A model generated the notes under the pieces. The model was not told the DNA's origin. It saw only the letters and a program-made list of their open reading frames with translations, and made no database searches. From contig JADFUC010000709.1 of the NCBI GenBank assembly GCA_019722365.1, positions 2,604,001 through 2,668,000 of the forward strand: 64,000 bases of DNA, written 5' to 3'. The stretch comes from Lithospermum erythrorhizon (taxonomy: Eukaryota > Streptophyta > Magnoliopsida > Boraginales > Boraginaceae). This document shows positions 48,308 to 59,780 of this stretch, in pieces (position 1 is the stretch's first letter; the number at the start of each line of letters is the position of its first letter). The position numbers were made by a program, and so were the translations under genes.

Positions 48308-51182
48308 CTTGGTGCTGGTTTTGTTCTTTGAATTGATTTTATGAAGGAAATAAAATAATAAATGGTGTTCTAAGTGTAGATAAATATATGGAAATGAAAG
48401 AATGAAAGAAAGGGTGATGAGGAAAAGATAGATTTGAAATGAATATTGAATAAGGTGTCGGGGGGTTGTATATAAATGGTAGTTGGGAAGTTTGGTTTGG
48501 TAACCAGAATGTGATAGTTAAATCTAAATATTATGGTAAAATTTTTATTAAATAGTAATTAATTTAAATCGTTTTTAAATATCTTATTTAAATAATTTTA
48601 AAAGAAACTTATTTGTACGGCTTTTAAATAAAGCGCACAAGAGGATTTTAGCGCTTTTGGCTTTTGAAGCGTTTTTGACATCCCGGCTAAAATTATAACG
48701 AGGTAAAACGTAACATAAGGGCAAAAGCATCGTTTTAAATATATTATAACTTTTGTAGTCGATTTTAAATAACAAATATTTAATTGGGAATTAAAGTATT
48801 TGTATACATTAATCAATTTTAATTAATTAAAAATAAAATAAAATATACATCTTCAATCTTACATGCTTTAGTAAAAGGTGGAGTATGAGTGTATCAATTT
48901 TGTTGTCATTCTGGCGTATGGCGCGAAGCTTAACAGTGCAGTTGCTCGAGCCGCGCATGGTGGATGTTAGGTTATGATCTCTGATTTGTCGGAGGATGAT
49001 CAGGATGCTCGAGAGGATGTTTGTGAGGACTTGGTGCATCAGGAGCGTGTGGAGGACCCCAGGGTTGAGGAGAGGTTTGTGCGTGAGGGTTTCTCACATT
49101 CGAGGCATAGCCTCGGTTGGGATAGTGAGGATGAGTGCTTCTCACGAGGATGGCGGCTTCGGAATGAGGGTTGGAGGCTGGGCCCGGCAGAGTTGGGGTT
49201 CAAGGAAGAGTTGGAGCTGAGACAGGTCAGATTTGAGGTTGTTATTGGGTGCTGAGGATGTTGGGTTGGGAGTACGGCAAGGCCCTCTTATTAATTACGT
49301 ATTTGTGGGCGGAACCCGCCAAGGGGTCTAGCGGATGAGGGAGGCACTTGTTTTTACGGGTTTCGTCACGGATCGATGTGAGGGAGGAGCCTATGTGAGC
49401 GTATCAAGGAGTACGCTTGGCATGGAGGTGATTCCTACAAACCGAGGTCGAGTTTGACTATGATTTGGTGATTCCATCTATACCCGGCATTGATTGTTGG
49501 TTGATCTTTTTGTTGTTTGATATACTTAGATGTTTGATGTGTTCTTAGTTCATGGGGTAGATTGTTCTTTCTTAAGTTCTTGGGAATTTTAGGCAGAGTT
49601 TTTGATGTTTTGATTTTCTCTTTCAGATGTGAGGAGATAGTATGGTGCATAACTTCCACCATTTGGGAATGCTCGCATGCTCTTTATGCGGTGGCCGCTT
49701 TTTTTTTGTTATATATCGCTTTTTTAAAGCAATAAAGCCCATTAATTAAGGTGGACCCATCTATTGGCGAATTGAACTCATTATTAAATGGGCGTAAAGT
49801 GCTATTTTTTACATATTCTGAGTTAAGTTTTCATTTTAACTTGGAGCCACTTATCCATAAATTCAAACCAATTCATTCCACTAAAACCTAAATCGTGATA
49901 CCGTTAAGCTTCAGCAAAAAATATCAAAAATAAACTTTTAAATCTTCTTTTTTACATATGAACTAATTCTTTGAGAATTCCCACTCAAAATCAATTTTCA
50001 AAATTCGGGTGTTATCTGCGATCGATTTCGTTTTAAAGTGAATTTCTTTTTGTCAGGATTTAAGTTGAAACCTAACTAATTGCATGCAGAAAGCAAGATT
50101 CGCGAAAAAAGGTGTTCTATTCTGGCGTCGAGGTGATTTATAATTATGACCAAAGCTTGTTTAAAGTGTTACACAAAAGGTGGATTGTTAGTAACCCACT
50201 AAGTTGTCTTTAGTGGTAAGGTTGAATATTTTTTTGATTGTTGCGATTGAATCTGGGTTTAATTAAGTGAATTTAGGGTGGAGTGCTTATTTATGGTGAG
50301 GGGTTTCATTTACGTATTTGCAGAATCTGATGTCGGGGGCTTAAATGAATATTCGATGTTTTAAATCTCACCAAGAATATTGTCCAGTTGGATTAATCTA
50401 CACGATCATAAATTTATTGATGTATTTTTGTCGGGTTTTGAAGTAACGCAGTTCTTTTGATATTGACATTCATGATGGGTATGGTAATTTAAAAGATTAG
50501 TAGAGCTCGGTGAGTTTCTTAGGGTGCAGTATTGAGCGGGACTGAATTCAGTGTTGTAGCAGATTAATTTAATTGATCGTTTAAATAATAAAAAGGGTTG
50601 TGGATAGACGAGGTTGTGCCGGTTGATGGACCCATGAATAATGAAGAGGTGGTTGTTGGGTAAAATATGATGTGAAGAGGTTATAGATGATGCGATAGAG
50701 AATAATAAAGGTGGTGGGTGGTAATTTGATGAATGAAGTGATAGTGAGAGGATGATGATGAAAGTTAGGGCATTCTGAGTATAGAAAGATTTACAATTTG
50801 GTCGAGATGAAATTCTTATGATGATGGAAGTGCAGGTTGAGTACTAAAAACCCAGAATTTATGCCGCCGTTTTAAGAGGAAGTTGAGGGAGGTTGTGGTT
50901 CACATTGAGGATGGTGTTAGTAATCTTGTCAGGTGAGATGGTCTGAATAGTATAGAAGAAAGAAGAACCAAGTATTGGTGAGAATGTAGAAAAACGATGT
51001 GATGGTACGTAGTTTGGAACTAAACTTATGGGAAGAAAGGAGGAGTCTGAGTCCATATGCAAGATATGGAATTCAGTTTAAAAAGAGGAGGTTAATTTAG
51101 TTGGGTTTCGTACTTCCTCTGAAAACTTTGATGGTGTATTAGATGATAAGTTATGTGAGTCAAATTTTGATTCTTGATATCT
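48308..51182. other. Region without recognised gene upstream of the DUF1645 gene
   Basis: 48308-48500 is the leader and promoter of the DUF1645 gene. From about 48900 to 49340 the sequence turns GC-rich and gives an Asp/Glu/Arg-rich open frame of 93 codons (+, 48974-49255) without an identifiable domain; it looks like a transposon remnant. A second unrecognised 75-codon frame lies at 49662-49435 (-). 49700-51182 is AT-rich, with long GATGATGA-type purine-rich runs near 50580-50830. I cannot assign these to a family. Confidence 0.35.
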
Positions 51183-52182
51183 TGTTAGAATCTAGTATGA
51201 ATTTGTTAAATAAATAAACACTGATTCTGCCTCTGGATCCTCAAAATTTAAGGTATATTAATCCCCAAGCACAAAAATAAATGTGAATAGGAATCCCATT
51301 GCAGCCGAGCGAATGAACCCAAATCACACTTGATCAACCTCGTGAAAGCCCGTGAAATCCTCTCCCGAGCTTTGTTGACACCGAAATGATGTCTCTAGAT
51401 TTACACAGGGAAACAAAGCGCAGCTGCTGAACTTGTTAGAGTTTGAAGAAGATGAAAGAAAAAAGTCTTCTGGAATTCTACATGGAGGAGGGGGGGCTTT
51501 TAGAAGGGGGGTGGAGGTTTTTATGATTCTTATGATGAAAAAACCTAATCCCCTCTTTTAAATACCAGTCCCCGAAATTCCGTTCGTTCATGACTCGTTA
51601 AAGAAGTATTCGGTTTGCTTGAATTGAACCGTTATGAGGATTCTAATTAAATAATGAGTTACTAGTGAGATATTCTATTTAATTAACTTAACAAGTTAAT
51701 TAAAATACTAACAATCATTATCGAATAAGCTTATCAGAGAGATTATTAAGTCAATTTCAATTGCTTAATTGATTAAACTTGCAAGTTTAACTTGATTAGT
51801 GTTCATCAACATATATTTGACAAATATATAAATATTGAGAAATACATTTCTCAGTATATCTGAAATCTCGTTTAATTTCACCTTATTGAAATATTATTTG
51901 AATATCATTGTATTATTTGTGGCCTTAAAGGCTTAGAGATAAGCAGTTGTATAATAATAATAATTGACCAATTCTTATTATTATAGCAGGTAATAGGAAA
52001 AGATCTAGCGTGCGCTCGTAACCCTTAAATTATCATGAGAACCCAGCTGGTAATATCTGATGCTGGAGTGAATACTAAGTTAATTGTCTACATTTAAAAT
52101 AAAAGATAAAATACGATTAATCTGCTTGATTATTAAGTAGCAGACCTGATAAAAGGGAATCAATTCTGGGTGATTTCCAACA
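51183..52182 (-). repeat. 3' LTR of the pol-less copia element
   Basis: It is paired with 55798-56800: both start on the plus strand with TGTTAGAATCTAGTATGAATTTG, both contain TCTACATGGAGGAGG and GGGGTGGAGGTTTTTATGATT blocks (51478 and 56106), TTTGACAAATATATAAATATTGAGA (51819 and 56444), and TAACCCTTAAATTATCATGAGAACC (52019 and 56640). The inner end is uncertain by about 50 bp because a second TTGATTTCCA block occurs at 52219. Confidence 0.75.
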
Positions 52183-52759
52183 AATCTGGCATCATTATTT
52201 GATGGGGAATCGATTCTCGTTGATTTCCATAATCTATTTATCTACGTTTAAAGTCTTTATCGTGTTTTATTTCTTAAATACCGATTCGATAAGGCGAACC
52301 CCGTTTGGTAAAATCCAACAAGGACCAAACCTTGTTACGGTACATAGAATCCATTCTCAGTTGGATGACAATTTGCCATTTGTCGGCATCTTTGGCGTTT
52401 ATCGACCTTTTTATAAGAAGTGGGCTCGTCGACACTGATGATGAAGAACTTGCGTACGTAACTTTGGTTCGTGGCGATCCATTGGATCTCACAGGGTTGG
52501 TTTCTTCAAGCTACACGTGGATCCAAGGCTGGATCTTAAGTCATTAGGCAGTTTATGTTATACGACTCGATAATGCGTGTCACCAAGGCTGATGGGCTTG
52601 TTTGAAGGGAGGCGGTACTAAATGCTACCCATTAGGTGATCCCCAAATTCATTGGGATCTATTGAAAGGAAATGAAAAAACCATCATTATTCAAAATAGA
52701 AACATAAATAATAAACTGCACCCAATTGTTGGTACATAGTAAACTTTGAAATAAACAGT

Positions 52760-53720
52760 TCAAAACTGACCCGTGGGCAAATTTAAGCCCCGATGGATCC
52801 CTGCTGCGGTATGGCGTGAATCGGGAACCACTGCTTTCGAGTCTTCTACTTGACTTGAGTTCTGCGTATTATGACAAATATGAGAACCACAGCAGGTGTC
52901 TAGCACTAAAGTAGGGTAAGAAGTTGTAAAGCCGATAGCATGCATTACACGTAGGGGCTGAGTGGTCGTGAGACCGTTCTTCCACTACATCATACATTGA
53001 ACTTCATGGTGGGCTTCCACGTTAGCTGGGTTCACAATAATGACATTTGTCGTCTACTGAAATCATTACGTCGACCTTTGGGATTCCACTCGAACCACTT
53101 GGCTTCTTTGAAGTAAACTTCTTTTCTTCTTGAATTTCTTCTTGTTTTGGACCACCCAAGCGAGGAAAGTAGAGATTTAGTCTTACCGGATTCGTCTCGG
53201 CATTACGTGATGCATCTTATGCGATTCGTTTAGAAACAGGCTGGCTTGTCTGAGTGAAGTTCGCTGACAAGCGAGAGAATTTATGCAGAAGACTTAAGGG
53301 ATGAGATAAGCATCCGATTCTTGAAGACATTGGTGCCCGGGGCATTAGTCGATCGACGAAGCCAATCATTTAATGATATGAGGTTGGGGCCTATCCGTTC
53401 CCTTTGCTTTGTCCACGAAACACAGACCGTGTCATATCTCTCGTTTACAGCTTCCTTCGGAATAATTCCTCAGTTTCGATTATATGTCATATCTTTGCCA
53501 CACTTTTCATATTGAATTTGGGCAGGGTTTCATGTTAGCAAGCATGAGACATTGGGCATCCAATCATCGAGACTTGTGTTTTTGTGGGATCACTGATATT
53601 AGAGTTCTACTGCTTTGGCGAGGGTAATTCTGAGGATTTTCGAGACCAACTTCGTCAGTTCGAAGTTCATTCGGCTTGCTTTCAGTGTGAAGCGAGTTCT
53701 TATGAGTAGTGGCGGTAGCC
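52760..53720 (-). pseudogene. gag-protease remnant of the copia element
   Basis: Minus-strand reading in several frames. From about 53725 down, a short open frame starts ATGGCTACCGCC (MATATTHK). Around 53430-53330 blocks resemble copia gag (ERYDTVC, GTSVGPHVIKMIGY..RL). Around 53110-53040 a Lys-rich segment precedes CHYC, the first half of the CCHC knuckle, whose His/Cys second half is lost. At 52945-52760 the protease keeps LDT.CGSHIC, but the catalytic triplet reads DTC instead of DTG or DSG. Several stops and frameshifts separate these parts. Confidence 0.65.
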
Positions 53721-53729
53721 ATTAAAATT

Positions 53730-55797
53730 CTACAAGAATAAGTAAATAAAGACAACTTGAGAATAAACCGGCTGCTCGTACTTCTTGACTTTACAAAATA
53801 AATTGCAATTGTCTATCTTAAAATACCCACGAAATATATTAGTATCAGGGCCTATTATACTTAAATCAGCCTTGGCGATACTTTGCATACATTTTGAATC
53901 GATGTAATAGTAGTTTATCAACCAATTATGTAAAACTACATAATTAACGTAATGGATTAGCATCTTATTCAAGATGTTACCCGGCTTTTATGCTGAACAA
54001 AGCCGGTTAAGCATACCCGATTAAACGAATAATTCTTTGGAATGATGCATGACGTTAGTGGAAATCAACGGCATAGTGTCCGTTTAATAAAGCTATCGAA
54101 AGTGTAAAAGCGTAACTTTGTCGTCACGGTGTACTTTGAGATAATCTGTGGAATTGCTTGACTTTAAAATTGACGATCGTTGCTTAAATTTTAAATGGTA
54201 GAGATTGTTAATACTAACTTTTATTTTGCAAGTACAATTGTAGCACATAATCAAACATATGCTTACCGGCTTGCCAAGAAAAATGAAACTTAGTAATGCA
54301 TTCGAAGGTGTATGATATGCTCTATTACATTTTCATAACTTGAAAACTAACGTTTGGCTTACTACATTACAATTTCTTGTCTTTGGAACTTTGGAATGCC
54401 AGCAAAGTCTTGGGTCCGCAATTCAAATGCAGCTAATCTCGACTTAGGCGATGCAAGCTTGTGGGAGAGCGAGAAAATACAAATAAATAATATAATATGA
54501 CTCATTAGGTGGGTTTCACCCACGGCAAATGCGATGCCTTGATTTGGAAAAGCGTGGAATTAAATATCGATGCAACTCCGTTCCGTTTCCATAACAGAGG
54601 CTTATATATGGAGAACAAATATTGAAGCAAATAAATGCACTTAATGTCACATATATTCGATGAAATAAAAATAAGAAATGTGTTCATAATTGACTGTGTT
54701 AATGAAATTTACTTTTCTGATTAATTATCAATTAATATAAATTTTAAATTTAAATATATTCACACATGATTAATGATAATTATTACAATAATTACCAACC
54801 TTTAAATCATGGAATAATTACTTACAAGTAATTAACTCCAAAATTCAAAATTTAAAAGTTATCATGAAAATATTTTCAAAAATTAATAAATGAAATGTTG
54901 CAGAAAGGAAAATATAAATCAAATTTAATATTCAAGATATATATTCAAAATCATCATAATGAAAAAAATTTATGGGTTTAACATTTAAAACGAAATTAAT
55001 AATTACCAATAATTTTAAAACAAAAATAATTAAATAAAATAAATTTTAGGGTTTTTAAAGCGGACGACGAACTTCAACGGCCAAAGCGACCGGCCTCCGG
55101 CCACCCAGAGCAACCTTCCGGGGTGCCGTATTACGGCAGTGAGCTACGTCAGTGGCGGAAGGAGTGCAATTCCGGCACCGGACGCGCCCGGGAGGTAGTC
55201 CCTTGAAGTTCGGCGGCCGATTTTGTCATTCGATTTTGAGTTTTCAGTTAATTGCAACTTTTTGTAAAAATGATTTGGAGGCTCTAAAATTCAAAAAATT
55301 ATGGGATTTGACTTGAGCATCCAACAATATCGTTATTGAGCGTTTCCAAGTGAAATTTCATCAAAAAACACTCACGGATTTCGATTAAACCCAAAACAGT
55401 CAAAAATTCAATGAAGATTTTCGAATTATGAGAAATTGGACTTCTGGAAAAAATCTGGGATGAACCTCAAAGGGGTCAAGCACAGATTTAATTTAATTTC
55501 TGAAATTGTTGAAGCCTCTGTAAATTGAAAATGAGTACCTCAAATTAAAAATACAAATTAATCCCAATTTTAATCCACCAATTCATAGGAAACAATTAAA
55601 TAAGCATCAAATCATCAAAATCAATACATTAAAATGATGATTCGAGCCGATATCAAATATATATAAAATGGGTTGATTTTTGCATATTAAATGATTGAAT
55701 ATATAAATCGCTGAAATAATCGAGTGTACTGTTATGTAATATTATGATCGAAACTAGATAAAAATACGTCAAACTTGAGTAGGCTCACGAGGCCCTT
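53730..55797 (-). other. Long non-coding leader of the copia element
   Basis: About 2 kb between the 5' LTR and the gag remnant carry no recognised frame. Most of it is AT-rich, but 55060-55240 is strikingly GC-rich (CGGCCTCCGGCCACCC, GTGCCGTATTACGGCAG). That island contains short self-complementary pieces and may be a structured RNA leader, for example a packaging or priming region. This is inference from position and composition only. Confidence 0.4.
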
Positions 55798-56800
55798 TGT
55801 TAGAATCTAGTATGAATTTGATAAATGTAGCTTTTGATCGTACATCTGGGATTTTCAATTAAGGTATTATATTAATCTAGCACAAAATATAAATGTATGA
55901 ATCACGAGAATCATACGTTTGCAACATAAAGCGAGGCGAACCCCAGTCCTCCCAACCTCGGCGTGAAAGCCCGCTAAAAATCCTCTCCAAGGCATTACGA
56001 CACTTAGAAATGATGTCCTTTAGATTCTTGCACGAAATGGCGGAATGCCCCGAACTTGTTAGGATTTGAAGATGAAATGAAATTGAAGAGAAAAAATCTT
56101 CCAATTCTACATGGAGGAGGGAGGCGGCTTTTAGAAGGGGGGTGGAGGTTTTTATGATTAGCATGATGAAAAAAACCTAATCCCTGTTAAATCACCAAGG
56201 AGTCACAATTAAGTTAGTTAAGCATTTCGTTGAGAAATCGGGTTTAACTCGTTAGCAATTGAAGCCGTTGAGGCTACAATTAAATATGTGAGTTACTAGT
56301 GAGAGTTGTTACATTTTAATTAATATGAGTCGAATTAAAATGCTAACGAAATCATTTATCGAATAACTATCGAGTTATTCATCAATTCGATTAGCAATTG
56401 ATTAAACTTGCAAGTTTAGCCGATTGATGTTAAATCGACATATATTTGACAAATATATAAATATTGAGAGTACATTTCTCGATATCACAGTCCTACGTTT
56501 AATTTCATTAAGCGAAATATTATTTGAACTATCGTTGTATGTGTGTTGTGACTGAAGCAGGATAATAGTAAGTTGTATAATAATAATAGTTGGTAATTAC
56601 TATTATTGTAGCGATTAATGGTAGGTCTAGCGATCGCTCATAACCCTTAAATTATCATGAGAACCAGCGGTAGTAATATCTGATTCTTAAGGTGAGCAGC
56701 TAAGTTCACGATGTCTGGGCTGTAGCCAGATAAAATTAATACGCAGTGTCGCAGCGGGCACAATAAAAGGGGAATCCCGATTCTCATTGATTTCCAAGCA
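55798..56800 (-). repeat. 5' LTR of the pol-less copia element
   Basis: Direct partner of 51183-52182 as described there. The two copies differ by many single changes and short indels, so the insertion is not recent. The outer end TGATTTCCAAGCA at 56788-56800 is followed within 20 bases by the first codons of the MULE transposase remnant. Confidence 0.75.
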
Positions 56801-56817
56801 ATCTGACTTATCGGCCG

Positions 56818-57730
56818 GTGATGGGGATGAATATTGCTAGATTAAATAGGGTTGCTAAGGAAAAAAGAGTATGTCACTACTTTAATGAGAAAAAGAACAT
56901 GAAGAATCCTAAGTTGTTTTCAGAGGTTGGTAACACCTACAGTTACGAACAATTTAAGGAGGTGATGAGATGGTATGCTGCAACTAGGAGAAAAGACATA
57001 TGGTACTCTTATGTGCAAAGCATACATTTGAATTAGCTAGGTGTAAAGTTTCCACTTATGAATGAGTGTCTAATATTTGTCTGGGGAAAAAAATTTGAAT
57101 GACTTAAATTTAATTGAGGAATTAAGGCTGTCTAGGAAGCATAAAAACTGCCTATCAAGTAAAAGGAGAAGATTGGTTAAGAGTACTTGGTTGGCAAAAG
57201 TACTAGAAGATTGGTTTAGACTGTTACCTGACATGTCTCTTAATGTGTTCAAGATTGCAGTGAAAGTTTGGGTTGATGATAACAAGTAATCAGGCTAGGA
57301 GAGCTAGGAAGAATGCATTGTTGGCCATACAAGGTGATCATGAATACGAGTACAACCTAATTTGGGACTATATTGAAGGAGTTGAAGAGGACCCATCCTG
57401 ATTCCACTGTTTTTGTAGAGTATGATAATGATGTAGAGGATGCAAATGCAGGAATATTTAAAAGGATTTATATTTGTTTAAGGCCTTTGGTGGATGGATT
57501 TAAAAATTTGGATATAGGGAAGCTTATTGGTTTGGATGGGCGCATACCCAGGAGTTCACAAACAACAAATTCTAAGTCACGATAGCACTTGATCCAAACT
57601 TGATAGATTTGGTGGCTTTATCACATTGGGCGTGGTTGAGAAAGAAAACAAAAAGAAACATGGAAATGGTTTCTTGGTATGGCAGAGAGAGGATATTTTC
57701 ATGGATGAGAACTATGTGTTCATGGTGATG
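56818..57730 (+). pseudogene. MULE transposase, N-terminal part, broken
   Basis: Plus-strand blocks follow the order of MuDR-type transposases. SEVGNTYSYEQFKEVMRWYAATRRKDI (about 56920-57000) is the N-terminal MuDR domain; KRRRLVKSTWLAKVLEDW (57160-57220) corresponds to the usual ATSKWIAKKY block; RARRNALLAIQGDHEYEYNLIWDYIEGV (57297-57385) follows after a frameshift; DSTVFVEYDNDV, FKRIYICLRPLVDGFKN and IGKLIGLDG (57395-57540) lead into the catalytic core; and a final KETWKWFLGMAERGYF-like block lies near 57655-57710. At least four frameshifts or stops are present. The C-terminal part appears to resume at 59553. Confidence 0.75.
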
Positions 57731-58587
57731 GCTTAAAGGTTATGTACTAACTAGTTTTTGTAGCCCCATCATGTATACTCTTCGCCTTCTATTTTAGTCG
57801 ATTATACTTCGTGTTGTTTTTGTAATTGTGTAGGGATTAGAGTGCGCTCGTAGTATTACGAGAGTTGGACGAAATTGTGTCCAACACATTCTGAAAACCC
57901 CGAGAGGTATCATGGGGAGTAAACTGCAAGTGTGGGCATGTGCAAAAGCATCCACTAAATCAGGGTTTAAAAAGCTATGCAATGTTGGATCACCGAGGAA
58001 GCGGTCTGCATTTTTATACTTGAATTGAAAATAATGCAGGTAAGCCATAACGTTGGTGCGTGAAACTTTTTTGGATTTAGAGTACAATCGAGACATGCTA
58101 TGTAACAATCTAAGTGAATCATTCAATTTCTTTATACTATCTGCTAGAGATAAGGCAATTATCACAATTTTGAAGAGAATTGGAGGTTTATATGGAAAAT
58201 TAAGGAATAGGAGGTGAAATAGGAATGAAACACGGTCCTCTTTTGTCTTAAATTAATAAAATTTTAGAGAGGTAATTATTACATATTGATGGAGTAGACT
58301 AAATATGGAATGGAGCTGATAGATTTGAGGTATATTGTAGTAATGGAGGTAATTCTGATTGATTTGAGGAGGAGGAAAAGAATCACGGTGTAAGAGTTAT
58401 GAAATTAAGCTGGAATTCCGTATAAACATCTGATACCTTCTCTTTCTTGTTACGAAACAATTGCCTTGTAAATATTTGTTGAAATCGGAAACAGGAAGCT
58501 GTGATTCCCTTTTTATTATGCCCGTTAGGAGCAATTGTATCCCGGTCGTTTAGGGTTGGTTAAATGGCTGATTCACTTTGGGCTTAG
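57731..58587. other. Spacer inside or beside the split MULE
   Basis: No transposase blocks are recognised between 57731 and the LTR at 58588, although the catalytic core should continue here. A 123-codon minus-strand frame (58165-57794) is not recognised; it ends at an ordinary stop and has no family motif that I know. The segment may be unrelated DNA that replaced the middle of the MULE. Confidence 0.35.
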
Positions 58588-59440
58588 TGTTGGCCCAGTA
58601 AGTGTATATTACTGATTTGAGTTACACTTAATAATAATTTAAGGAGGGTTATGTGGGTGCTAGATATATTCATTACTAATAGTAATTGGTCAATTATTAT
58701 TATTATACAACTTACTATTATCACGAGCTTTGAGATTACTTTACTTGTCATTAAGTTATATTTAAATGTTATGAAATTAAACTACATTTGCTAAATTGAA
58801 GAGTTGATTTGTGTCGGAATATTCTGATACAATTTTACATTGATAATGTAAAATAGAAGATGAACCGAATTAATTAATTAGTCAATTGAATTAATTAGAT
58901 AGTTGAATTGAGCTTGTTTGTAACTTGTTGATTACTATTAATAACTTATTAGTTTTTATTTTTATAGCGGTTTAATTAAACTTAGCAGATTGACTCGTTA
59001 AAACATTCGGTTGGGCTTTAGGTTTGACATATATAAGCAAACTTATTAGGTTTTTTAAATCGTATGGTTTCATGGAATGAAAAACAAAAGCTTTACCATC
59101 CATTTTTTCTCGTGGCGGAAATGTTCAAGGGAAGATTACTTGAAAATTAGCACCTCGCGTTTTCATCAAATCGACCCGTGTTACATGACACAAATGTAGG
59201 ATTCAACCTCTCTACGGTGTGCAGCAACTAGAGGCACTACGTTTTGAAGTGCTTTCAGCGATGGAATTCAAAGGAGGCTTCGTGAAGAATTTGTTGATAG
59301 ACTTCAGCACCTCTGTAAATTTTCTGTTATTCACTTAATTGTTAATTATGTGTTTTTAGATTAATTTATATCATTTGAGGATCGGGATGTCTGAATTTGG
59401 TGTTTATCGCAAATGAAATTCATCTTGGTCCCCAACGATA
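58588..59440 (+). mobile_element. Solo LTR of the copia family, between the two MULE parts
   Basis: It starts TGTTGG at 58588 and follows the inverted copies at 51-57 kb block by block: AATTTAAGG-GGGTTATG (58637), TAATTGGTCAATTATTATTATTATACAAC (58683), CATTCGGTTGGG (59006), TATATAAGCAAACTTATTAGG (59031), CAACCTCTCTACGGTGTGCAGC (59202), and ATTTGAGGATCGGGATGTCTGAAT near the 3' end (59370). The 3' end near CCCCAACGAT (59431-59440) is approximate. No internal copia sequence adjoins it, so it behaves like a solo LTR. The TATATAAG at 59029-59036 is a possible LTR promoter element. Confidence 0.65.
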
Positions 59441-59552
59441 TTGTCTGGTATTTACAAAGTCAGTATATTTGGTTGAGTTTATGAGAATGTAATACAACCA
59501 ATGAGTGGTCCCTCTGAATGACCAAAGACAAATAAGATCACCTTAAAGCCAC

Positions 59553-59780
59553 CTTAGATTTGTTAGACAAGCAGGCAGGCCTAAACTTAGTAGAAGAAAA
59601 GATATTACTGAGATTCAACAGGCAAAAGGAAAGAAAAGGCTTAGAAGGTGGACAACTTTCCGCTATGAAATCTTGTGGAATTGGAGGCGTAATGTCAAAA
59701 TATGTGCCCAAGAAAAGGGTAATCAGGAAGTGGTGGAGGGTGTTCCCAAAAGAACAAGAAAATATCTGATGAAGAGATCA
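59553..59780 (+). pseudogene. MULE transposase, C-terminal part with decayed zinc knuckle
   Basis: In the frame of 59563-59610 the sequence reads RQAGRPKLSRRKDI, the basic GRPK tail typical of MuDR transposases. After a frameshift it continues GGQLSAMKSCGIGGVMSKYVPKK, which lines up with the CCHC knuckle (KCGxCGxxGHNxxTCPKK) but has lost its ligands. A short tail (VVEGVPKRTRK, in another frame) follows. It fits as the far end of the MULE that begins at 56818. Confidence 0.6.

Larger units (their letters stand above)
51183..56800 (-). mobile_element. Copia-type LTR element lacking integrase, RT and RNase H
   Basis: Two LTRs of about 1 kb in the same orientation bound this element. Read on the minus strand they begin TGTTGG or TGCTTGG plus AAATCA and end GATTCTAACA. 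Between them, on the minus strand, come a long AT-rich leader with a short GC-rich island (about 55260-55060), gag remnants (about 53720-53140; ERYDTV, GTSVGPHVxKMIGY-like), a Lys-rich stretch with a decayed CxxC zinc knuckle (about 53140-53000) and an aspartic protease remnant with YPTLVLDTCCGSHIC (52925-52880; the family has DTGCGSHIC). After that only about 600 bases remain before the 3' LTR, far too little for integrase, reverse transcriptase and RNase H. ATCT lies directly outside both ends (51179-51182 and 56801-56804) and may be the remains of a target duplication. No match to the usual initiator-Met primer-binding site is seen next to the 5' LTR. Confidence 0.75.

Noticed and set aside
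53321..53515. Plus-strand 64-codon frame within the copia gag region
   Set aside because: It is the antisense shadow of the minus-strand gag remnant.
57794..58165. 123-codon minus-strand frame between the MULE parts
   Set aside because: No motif that I recognise, opposite strand to the MULE, inside transposon-rich DNA; probably fortuitous.
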